Assembly: GCA_030688225.1 (NCBI GenBank)
Contig: JAUYIO010000035.1
Location: 1-6,264, forward strand
Direction: 5' to 3'
From: Nanobdellota archaeon
Lineage (GTDB): Archaea; Nanobdellota; Nanobdellia; Pacearchaeales; GW2011-AR1
Length of the DNA: 6,264 nt
The notes under the pieces are model-generated. The model worked only from the letters and a program-made list of their open reading frames with translations, was not told the origin of the DNA and did not search any database. The translations under genes were made by a program, and so were the position numbers. Positions within the stretch are counted from its first letter, which is position 1. Each line of letters starts with the position of its first letter. Shown here in pieces: positions 1-4,199 of this stretch.

Positions 1-137
1 GATTTGGAAATACAATTAGTTTGACAAATGTTTGGGTCCCTAAAATAAGTGTGGATGAATTAAGGTTTGTTTTGGATTATGGTTATGACGAGTTGGATAA
101 ACAAAATAATGAACTCACGTTAGAAATAAAAAATTAA
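1..137 (+). CDS. 3' end of an unidentified protein (partial)
   Basis: The frame starting at base 3 is open from the window edge to a TAA at 135-137 and gives 44 C-terminal residues, beginning FGNTISLTNVWVPKISVDEL and ending LTLEIKN. The composition (balanced hydrophobic and charged residues, alternating beta-like stretches, 'FVLDYGYDELDKQ') looks like real protein, and the other two + frames are interrupted. The start and most of the gene lie to the left of the window, so neither family nor function can be assigned. The gene runs toward the minus-strand acidic-peptide ORF, so the two transcripts converge in the A/T-rich spacer at 138-162. Confidence 0.6.
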   Translation, partial: FGNTISLTNVWVPKISVDELRFVLDYGYDELDKQNNELTLEIKN

Positions 138-162
138 AATAAAGAATAAAAAGAAAAAAGAA

Positions 163-243
163 TTATCCGTCAAGATTTAGACCGTCAATTTCGGATTCGA
201 AATCGTCGTCGATAAATTCGTCCTCGCCAAATTCTTCTACCAT
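163..243 (-). CDS. 26-residue, highly acidic small protein
   Basis: ATG at 243-241, TAA at 165-163. The peptide begins MVEEFGEDEF and ends IDGLNLDG. It has 12 Asp/Glu, no Lys, Arg or His, and regularly spaced Phe/Ile/Leu, like a short acidic amphipathic tail. An in-frame TAA lies five codons upstream, so this is not the end of a longer gene. Support for expression: a TATA box (294-301), a GAGGT Shine-Dalgarno match (247-251) three bases before the ATG (a little close), and a T-rich tract on the coding strand just after the stop. Codon use differs from the neighbours: about 41% GC, 5 of 6 Asp are GAC, and ATC, TTC, TCC and GGC are used, which may mean high expression. Function is unknown. It could bind a basic partner (a DNA-binding protein or ribosomal protein), but this is only a guess. 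A chance ORF cannot be excluded. Confidence 0.5.
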   Translation of the reverse strand: MVEEFGEDEFIDDDFESEIDGLNLDG

Positions 244-246
244 TGT

Positions 247-251
247 ACCTC
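247..251 (-). promoter_or_regulatory. Shine-Dalgarno site of the acidic peptide
   Basis: On the minus strand GAGGT is followed by ACA and the ATG. It is complementary to the ACCUC near the 3' end of archaeal 16S rRNA. It is the clearest SD site in the window, where most other first genes look leaderless; the three-base spacing is shorter than usual. Confidence 0.4.
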
Positions 252-293
252 GTTTTTATCTCATTTTGAGATATTAATTTTAGAAATAAAAAG

Positions 294-301
294 TTTTTAA
301 A
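294..301 (-). promoter_or_regulatory. TATA box for the acidic-peptide gene
   Basis: TTTAAAAA on the minus strand, about 51-58 nt upstream of the ATG at 243. With initiation about 26 nt downstream, the start would be near 270, giving a leader of roughly 27 nt that contains the GAGGT site. Confidence 0.45.
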
Positions 302-338
302 CATTTCGGAGATTGACAGGATAGTTTATTTTATCAAG

Positions 339-352
339 TATTGACATCAATA
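339..352. promoter_or_regulatory. Perfect palindrome abutting the tRNA-Tyr TATA box
   Basis: TATTGA-CA-TCAATA is a perfect 6+2+6 inverted repeat. It ends one base before the TATA box at 354-362 and so covers the BRE position. It could be a transcription-factor operator. A related half (ATTGACA) also occurs at 312-318, between the two divergent promoters. No regulator can be named. Confidence 0.3.
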
Positions 353-353
353 A

Positions 354-362
354 TTTTAAAAA
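354..362 (+). promoter_or_regulatory. TATA box for tRNA-Tyr
   Basis: TTTTAAAAA centred about 27 nt upstream of the mature 5' end at 385. This is the spacing expected for an archaeal tRNA promoter with initiation at or just before the first base. Confidence 0.6.
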
Positions 363-384
363 CACTTTTCATCTTCTTATTTTA

Positions 385-531
385 CCCTCCATAGCTCAGT
401 GGTTAGAGCGCCTGGCTGTAGTTTGTTAATAACTAGGATGGAGATTCCTCCTTTAAGGATAACTATGAAATCTGATAAGCCAGACTCAAGCAGTTCCCGG
501 GAGATCCCAAGTTCGATTCTTGGTGGAGGGA
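385..531 (+). tRNA. tRNA-Tyr (GTA), interrupted by a 74-nt intron
   Basis: Exons 385-421 and 496-531 join into a 73-nt tRNA. Acceptor stem CCCTCCA/TGGAGGG pairs 7 of 7, with A531 as discriminator and no encoded CCA. D stem is GCTC/GAGC (394-397/406-409). Anticodon stem is CCTGG/CCGGG (411-415/497-501, one T-G pair). The loop is C-T-GTA-G-C, the variable loop is 5 nt (AGATC), and the T arm is CCAAG-TTCGATT-CTTGG. Anticodon GTA at 418-420 reads tyrosine codons. The C1-G72 pair (385/530) with A73 is the archaeal/eukaryal tyrosine identity set. The intron sits between bases 37 and 38, the standard archaeal position. Read unspliced, the region can be mistaken for a long-variable-arm (Leu/Ser type) tRNA, but the spliced fold is far better. 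Confidence 0.93.
422..495 (+). other. tRNA-Tyr intron with canonical bulge-helix-bulge
   Basis: The splice motif is complete. A four-pair central helix joins CTGT (416-419) to GCAG (490-493). Three-base bulges are AGT (420-422) and TTC (494-496). The anticodon stem flanks one side and TTG/CAA (423-425/487-489) the other. Cleavage after the second base of each bulge releases 422-495. The homotetrameric/heterotetrameric tRNA endonuclease that cuts this motif is not in the window. At 74 nt the intron is longer than many archaeal tRNA introns. It holds a GGAG-ATTC-CTCC hairpin (440-451), an 11-base palindrome (449-459) and AGCCAG (478-483), which is complementary to CTGGCT of the exon (412-417). 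Confidence 0.88.
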
Positions 532-535
532 TAAA

Positions 536-555
536 AGGGGATTGTAAAATCCCCT
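536..555. terminator. Hairpin terminator between convergent units
   Basis: AGGGGATT-GTAA-AATCCCCT forms a perfect eight-pair stem with a four-base loop. On + it follows tRNA-Tyr by five bases and is followed by TGATTTTATTCTT. On minus it lies 20 bases past the stop of the 460-aa gene and is followed by TTTTAT. It can therefore end both transcripts. Archaeal termination needs mainly the U tract, so a strong bacterial-style stem is somewhat unusual. Confidence 0.6.
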
Positions 556-575
556 GATTTTATTCTTAGAAAAAT

Positions 576-1958
576 TTATTCGTCTGTTTCCTCTTTCCCT
601 CTTTGTTCTGTTACAAAGTAAGCCCTGTTTGATTCCTCGCTGTTGAAGTCCCCGTCTTTTTCAAATATTGCTGTTGCAGGAGGGAGAGCAAATCGTCCAA
701 GAACTCCTATCTTTGAATAAATTATGTATGATATAACTCTTGTTTCACCTGGTGCTAACTTTTCAAAATACCATTCAAGCTTCCTGTTTTTCTCGTCTAT
801 TTTTGAAGGTTTTTCTCCACTGAATCTCTCATAAATTTTTGTTAAAGGAGGAAGTCTGTCAGTCAAATTCACTTTTTGTATGTATTTTTTAGCTTTAACA
901 AAAATACTTACTTTCAATGCAAACTCTCCACCTTTTGCATTTACAAAAGAAATTTTCTTTCTCAATATTAAATTTGTTTTTGAGAATTTTTTAACAGAAA
1001 TTACAATCACCACTATGAAGAATATTATTAATAATGGGAAAAACCAATTTGTTTTCACCGTCACTTTCAATGTTTCCCCTGGTTTCACCTCACTGCTCCA
1101 GGTATAATAAACATTAAATCCTTTTTTTTCAACATAATCAGGTTCAGGGCTTAAAGTTGTAAATAATCTTGACAATATGTTCTTCTTTATTGTTGTCTCT
1201 GTTTTCTCAATAGTGTTTCCTTTGTTTGCTTTCTCTATTATTTTTGTGTAAATAATAAATCCGTAATTTTCTTCAGATGTTACTAATAAGTTTTTTTCTG
1301 CGAATTTTAAAGTTCCTTCAGAGGTTATTGTTTTTTCTCCTGTGTTTATTTCTGCCTTTACGGTATAAAAACCTGCAATTAACTTGTTAAAATCTTCTGG
1401 TTTTAATTCAATTTCAAATGTTTTCTTTTCTTTTGGGCCTAGAGAGAACTCTTTTGTAAATCTGAAAAAAAGAGAGGAGAATTCAGCTTTCACATTTCCA
1501 AAATCAGAATTTACTTTGTTGTAAAGATATATTTCAATTGAGTTTGCTCCAGGGTCAATTTCTCCTGTCCCGACGTCAAAAACTTCTTTTAAGTCTATTA
1601 TTTTGAATGTTAGTTCTTGTTTTATTTCTCCAGTTGTTCCTCTTATGTAATATTGCATTGTATAATATCCTCTACTTCCAATCTCTCCGATAGGCGAAAT
1701 TTTTAATTGCACATTAGTTGTTTCGCCTCCTTTTAGTTCTGTCATTCCTTTTGGCTGCATATCAAATCCTAACAAGTTATAAAAATAAACATCCTCTGTT
1801 GAACCTAAGTTTTTTATCTGCAAATCAAAAACAGCCGGTATTCCAGAAGCAATGATTAAAACTTCATCAGAACTTTGTTTTTCAACTTTAAGATTTAATG
1901 CAGAAATTGAAGGAATAATTAACAATACTATCACAAAAAAAATAATCTTTTTATTCAT
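576..1958 (-). CDS. Secreted/membrane protein with beta-sandwich domains on both sides of one membrane segment
   Basis: 460 aa. The N-terminus is a Sec signal: MNKK, then a hydrophobic core (residues 5-16), then SISA with likely cleavage after A20. Residues 21-300 are beta-rich with Ig-like character: two or three tandem sandwiches around 30-120, 125-215 and 225-302, with 'GFYTVKAEINTGEKT' and 'VKPGETLKVTV' as typical strand edges. A single membrane segment spans about 305-323 and is followed by KKFSK, so the remainder should be cytoplasmic. Residues about 336-450 form another beta-domain resembling DUF11-type repeats ('VNLTDRLPP', 'LEWYFEKLAPGETRVISYII'), which are normally extracellular. 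The tail is acidic. No catalytic motif is visible; a structural or adhesive surface role is inferred, the exact job unknown. The ATG at 1958 has a TATA box 18-28 nt upstream and no SD, so the mRNA is probably leaderless. The gene ends 20 bases before the shared hairpin terminator. Confidence 0.88.
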   Translation of the reverse strand: MNKKIIFFVIVLLIIPSISALNLKVEKQSSDEVLIIASGIPAVFDLQIKNLGSTEDVYFYNLLGFDMQPKGMTELKGGETTNVQLKISPIGEIGSRGYYTMQYYIRGTTGEIKQELTFKIIDLKEVFDVGTGEIDPGANSIEIYLYNKVNSDFGNVKAEFSSLFFRFTKEFSLGPKEKKTFEIELKPEDFNKLIAGFYTVKAEINTGEKTITSEGTLKFAEKNLLVTSEENYGFIIYTKIIEKANKGNTIEKTETTIKKNILSRLFTTLSPEPDYVEKKGFNVYYTWSSEVKPGETLKVTVKTNWFFPLLIIFFIVVIVISVKKFSKTNLILRKKISFVNAKGGEFALKVSIFVKAKKYIQKVNLTDRLPPLTKIYERFSGEKPSKIDEKNRKLEWYFEKLAPGETRVISYIIYSKIGVLGRFALPPATAIFEKDGDFNSEESNRAYFVTEQRGKEETDE

Positions 1959-1975
1959 CTTAAAATTAAAAATTA

Positions 1976-1986
1976 TTTATATATAA
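1976..1986 (-). promoter_or_regulatory. TATA box for the 460-aa membrane protein gene
   Basis: TTATATATAAA on the minus strand, centred 22-25 nt upstream of the ATG at 1958. Initiation would fall at or next to the start codon; no SD site intervenes. Confidence 0.5.
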
Positions 1987-2005
1987 GGATTTCGGTATTT
2001 AGGAA

Positions 2006-2509
2006 TTACCTTTTTCCTTCCAGATCAAGAAAAGCTTTTACTTGAGAAAGAAATTCATCACAATCACCGAAGAGTTTTTCTTCATAATCTTCTATTCTTG
2101 AAGGAATTACCCATCTTTCATAAGTGCTTCTTAAAAATTTGTTGAAAGGCGTTGTTTCAAATTTTCCCTTGTAGTCTCTGACAAGAGTTCCTTTTACTTT
2201 TACCTGAACAGCACCTTTGTTTGTTTTCATTTTTACACCATCTTTTACAAGTTCTACTTCTGTCATGTTTTCTATCTTGAATTCAACTTTAATATCAAAT
2301 TTGAAATAATCTGTCACTTCTCTTGTTCCATTCCATTCTATGTCTATGAATTTGGATGTTCCTGTTAGTTTTTCTTTGTATTTGCTTTCTTCAATTTCTA
2401 ATTCTGTCTCTTCTGTAAGCCAGTCATAACAAAATTTATAGAAATCTGAGAAAGAAAAAATCCCTGTGTTTTTGACACTGCTTGAGAAGATAGTATCTTT
2501 TTCTGCCAT
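2006..2509 (-). CDS. Soluble protein of unknown function (167 aa)
   Basis: 167 aa, with no signal peptide, membrane segment or cysteine cluster, so cytoplasmic. Residues 1-45 look helical ('FSDFYKFCYDWLTEE'). Residues about 46-115 form a run of amphipathic beta strands ('SKFIDIEWNGTREVTDYFKFDIKVEFKIENMTEVEL', 'GAVQVKVKGTLVRDY'). Residues 120-160 are helical again ('TPFNKFLRSTYERWVIPSRIEDYEEKLF'). From memory the N-terminal pattern resembles uncharacterised hypothetical proteins of DPANN archaea, but no named family comes to mind, so no function is assigned. A small ligand-binding alpha-beta fold would fit. The ATG at 2509 lies about 27 nt from the centre of a TATA box and has no SD, suggesting a leaderless message. 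An overlapping ATG at 2513 is in another frame and leads only to a short shadow. The next gene downstream, the 460-aa protein, has its own promoter. Confidence 0.85.
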   Translation of the reverse strand: MAEKDTIFSSSVKNTGIFSFSDFYKFCYDWLTEETELEIEESKYKEKLTGTSKFIDIEWNGTREVTDYFKFDIKVEFKIENMTEVELVKDGVKMKTNKGAVQVKVKGTLVRDYKGKFETTPFNKFLRSTYERWVIPSRIEDYEEKLFGDCDEFLSQVKAFLDLEGKR

Positions 2510-2531
2510 TCATTATATAATAAGAGATATC

Positions 2532-2539
2532 TTTAAAAA
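2532..2539 (-). promoter_or_regulatory. TATA box for the 167-aa gene
   Basis: TTTTTAAA on the minus strand, centred about 27 nt upstream of the ATG at 2509, which places initiation at or within a few bases of the start codon. Confidence 0.5.
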
Positions 2540-2571
2540 TTCTTTGGTATTGGTTTCTTTTATTCAATTTT

Positions 2572-3141
2572 TTATATTTTGCTTCTACAGGAATCACAAA
2601 TAAGGATGCCATTTTCTCTGTAGAGCGTGTTATATTCTCCGCATTCTTCACAAACACCTTCTATCACTTCTCTTTTTTTTGCGAGTTTTAATCTCTTTAG
2701 TTTGTTTGTTTCTTCTTTTATCTTTGCAAATTCTTCTAATTCTGGATAGAATTCAGGATGGAAATTTAATATATCTCTTATTGTGATTATTCCAACAAGT
2801 TCTCCGTTATGAATTACTGGGAACTTTTCAAATTTTAGTTTTTTCATCTTGTCTATTGTTGCGTTTATTGTTGCAGAAGGTTTTATTGTTGCTATTTTTC
2901 TTGAGGAGATATCTATGGCTTTTATTTTTGACAAATCTTCTTTTGATTTTTTAATTAATGCCCACAAGATATCTTTTTGGTCTAAGAAACCACGCAACTT
3001 TTTTTTATCTTTTTTATCTATTATCAGAAGACTTCCGACTCTTTTTTTAACCATTGTCCTTGCACATTCCATGAGGTTTGTGTCAGGTTTTATTGTTACA
3101 GGACTTCTTGTCATTATGTCTGCAACAAGGACGTTTTTCAT
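2572..3141 (-). CDS. CBS-pair protein with C-terminal zinc ribbon
   Basis: 189 aa from the ATG at 3141. Residues about 5-60 are a first CBS motif ('VADIMTRSPVTIKPDTNLME', then 'RVGSLLIIDKKDKKKLRGFLDQKDIL'). Residues about 70-125 are a second ('ATIKPSATINATIDKMKKL', then 'KFPVIHNGELVGIITIRDIL'). A charged helix (133-158) leads to a zinc ribbon with cysteines at 164, 167, 182 and 185 (CEEC...CDSC). Tandem CBS motifs form a Bateman module that typically binds adenine nucleotides or S-adenosylmethionine; the four cysteines should hold Zn or Fe. The same architecture is known in archaea, for example Ta0289 of Thermoplasma acidophilum. The likely role is sensing energy or nucleotide state, with the target unknown. 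An in-frame TTG at 3156 would add five residues, but a TATA box centred 26 nt upstream of the ATG at 3141 would start the transcript right there, so the ATG is preferred. Confidence 0.9.
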   Translation of the reverse strand: MKNVLVADIMTRSPVTIKPDTNLMECARTMVKKRVGSLLIIDKKDKKKLRGFLDQKDILWALIKKSKEDLSKIKAIDISSRKIATIKPSATINATIDKMKKLKFEKFPVIHNGELVGIITIRDILNFHPEFYPELEEFAKIKEETNKLKRLKLAKKREVIEGVCEECGEYNTLYRENGILICDSCRSKI

Positions 3142-3163
3142 GTCTTTCCTAATCAATTATTCC

Positions 3164-3170
3164 TTATAAG
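3164..3170 (-). promoter_or_regulatory. TATA box for the CBS/zinc-ribbon gene
   Basis: CTTATAA on the minus strand, centred at 3167, 26 nt before the ATG at 3141. A second A/T-rich box (TTTTAAAT, 3212-3219) lies further up and would give a leader of about 45-50 nt. The near box fits the leaderless habit of the other genes. Confidence 0.4.
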
Positions 3171-3195
3171 TTTTACCAAGAATAAGATGCTATTC

Positions 3196-3206
3196 TTGTA
3201 TTACAA
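3196..3206. promoter_or_regulatory. TTGTA-T-TACAA dyad upstream of the CBS gene
   Basis: An 11-base perfect inverted repeat in the 121-base gap between the 94-aa gene and the CBS gene, 25 bases upstream of the proximal TATA box. Its arms resemble those of the dyads at 5609-5626 and 6021-6035. It may be an operator; chance is not excluded in such AT-rich DNA. Confidence 0.2.
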
Positions 3207-3262
3207 CAATATTTAAAAGAGAGGAATTTGGTGAGAGAATTTTTATTTTTGCTTTGAATATT

Positions 3263-3547
3263 TTACCACTTAACCAATCTTTTTATTTTTGTATATTCAA
3301 CATCTCTGTCCTTTTCTCCAATATTTTTTTGTTCAAAATATTTCTCAGGCACGATAAATTTTGTTGAATCATCAGGAGATTGAACGTAAATCTTGTCTTG
3401 TTTGCCTTCTTCATAAGTTCTTATAATTCTGACCCCATTTTCTGTTCTAAATATTCTTACTTCATCATTTAATGTAGGATGATTTCCTAAAATCCATCCA
3501 AGAGGAAACAGACTTGTTCCTATTAATGCAATAAGCTTTTTTTTCAT
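3263..3547 (-). CDS. Small signal-anchored protein, third gene of the envelope operon
   Basis: 94 aa. MKKK and a hydrophobic stretch (residues 5-20, 'LIALIGTSLFPLGWIL') form a signal sequence or N-terminal anchor with no clear cleavage site. The rest (about 22-94) is short and hydrophilic with probable beta strands ('VRIFRTENGVRIIRTYEE', 'DKIYVQSPDD', 'TKFIVPEKY') and a basic end (KIKRLVKW). It should face outside the membrane. The ATG at 3547 is separated from the stop of the 216-aa gene by a single base (TAA-A-ATG), and an SD-like AGGA lies inside the upstream gene, so translation is coupled. No family is recognised. Its place in the operon suggests an accessory part of the same surface assembly, which is inference. 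Confidence 0.8.
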   Translation of the reverse strand: MKKKLIALIGTSLFPLGWILGNHPTLNDEVRIFRTENGVRIIRTYEEGKQDKIYVQSPDDSTKFIVPEKYFEQKNIGEKDRDVEYTKIKRLVKW

Positions 3548-3548
3548 T

Positions 3549-4199
3549 TTATCTTCCTAAAGAGATAAGAATCATTATAAGAATTACAAGGATTATCAAT
3601 CCAACAATTATCCAGATAACCCAGCTCTTTGAAGAATCATCTGTTTGTTCAGTGTCTTCGTCAAGGTTTATTGTTTTTGGTTGGAATTGGTCTAAATATT
3701 TTTGTCTGTCAAAATCGTCTTCGTAATATCTTTCTTTGCTTGAAGAGGATTTTTTGTCATCGTCTTTGTCTTCATCATCGTCATCTTGTCCGTTGTTATC
3801 GTCTCCTGAAGGAGAGATAACTTTTAAAGTTAAAGATATTGTGTCTGAATCGTTGTCTGCATCAGAACCACTTATTTTTACTTTGTAAGTGCCTACAGAG
3901 AGTTCTTCTCCTATAATCGCTTTGCTTATTGTGTAAGCATGTTCAAAGAAATAATCTTCTGTTTCAGAGTCTATAAATACGTGGATTAATCTGTTGTTTG
4001 AATCATATAACGCAACTTCCACATTCATAGGATAGTCGTAAGTTACAAAATAGACGTCAAATACTGCAACTTCTCCTTTTTCTATTTCAAGAGTTGTAGC
4101 TCCGTTTTCCCATTGAGCATCAATTACAATCAAAGCATTTGCTGTGCTAACTAAAAAAATGCTCAATGCAAGGAATGTTAAAATTTTTGTTGTATTCAT
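3549..4199 (-). CDS. Ig-like surface protein on an acidic stalk with C-terminal anchor
   Basis: 216 aa. A signal peptide (residues 1-22) ends in an A-N-A cleavage motif (20-22). Residues about 25-128 look like one Ig-type beta-sandwich ('TTLEIEKGEVAVFDVYF', 'MNVEVALYDSNNRLIHVF', 'SVGTYKVKISGSD', 'ISLTLKV'). Residues 129-190 are a flexible, very acidic linker (QDDDDEDKDDDKK, then a Ser run and more Asp/Glu). A membrane helix at 193-213 ends LGR, giving a type I orientation: one sandwich held off the membrane by a charged stalk. No catalytic residues are visible; an adhesion, partner-binding or scaffold role is inferred. Its ATG overlaps the stop of the 453-aa gene as ATGA, so the two are co-translated and probably work together at the envelope. 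The Asp-rich stretch is a GAT/GAC repeat and may vary in length between strains. Confidence 0.87.
   Translation of the reverse strand: MNTTKILTFLALSIFLVSTANALIVIDAQWENGATTLEIEKGEVAVFDVYFVTYDYPMNVEVALYDSNNRLIHVFIDSETEDYFFEHAYTISKAIIGEELSVGTYKVKISGSDADNDSDTISLTLKVISPSGDDNNGQDDDDEDKDDDKKSSSSKERYYEDDFDRQKYLDQFQPKTINLDEDTEQTDDSSKSWVIWIIVGLIILVILIMILISLGR

Noticed and set aside
463..475. Box C/D guide RNA in the tRNA-Tyr intron
   Set aside because: ATGAAA and CTGA are present but adjacent and in the wrong order and spacing for C and D boxes, and no convincing C box (RTGATGA) lies near the intron start.
385..531. tRNA-Leu or tRNA-Ser with long variable arm
   Set aside because: Pairing CTGGC with GCCAG inside the intron suggests a long variable arm, but the anticodon would not fit Leu or Ser. 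The spliced tRNA-Tyr fold satisfies every stem and the bulge-helix-bulge.
880..1107. Open frame of 75 codons on + inside the 460-aa gene
   Set aside because: It is antisense to a gene with clear signal peptide, membrane segment and beta-domains. Its translation is Phe/Thr/Asn-rich, as expected from the complement of AT-rich coding DNA, and no promoter is seen.
2436..2657. Open frame of 73 codons on minus overlapping the 167-aa and CBS genes
   Set aside because: It overlaps two better-supported genes in another frame and straddles the TATA box of the 167-aa gene; the translation has no protein-like pattern.
2849..3169. Open frame of 106 codons on + opposite the CBS gene
   Set aside because: It is antisense to two clear CBS motifs. 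The apparent hydrophobicity is the mirror of Lys/Asp/Glu-rich coding sequence.
3755..3800. Short repeats resembling a CRISPR or tandem array
   Set aside because: The repeats are GAT/GAC codons of the Asp-rich linker in the 216-aa protein; unit length is three bases and there are no spacers.
3629..3820. Open frame of 63 codons on + opposite the 216-aa gene
   Set aside because: It is antisense to the Asp-rich stalk; the Arg/His/Cys-rich translation is what the complement of GAT/GAC repeats gives.
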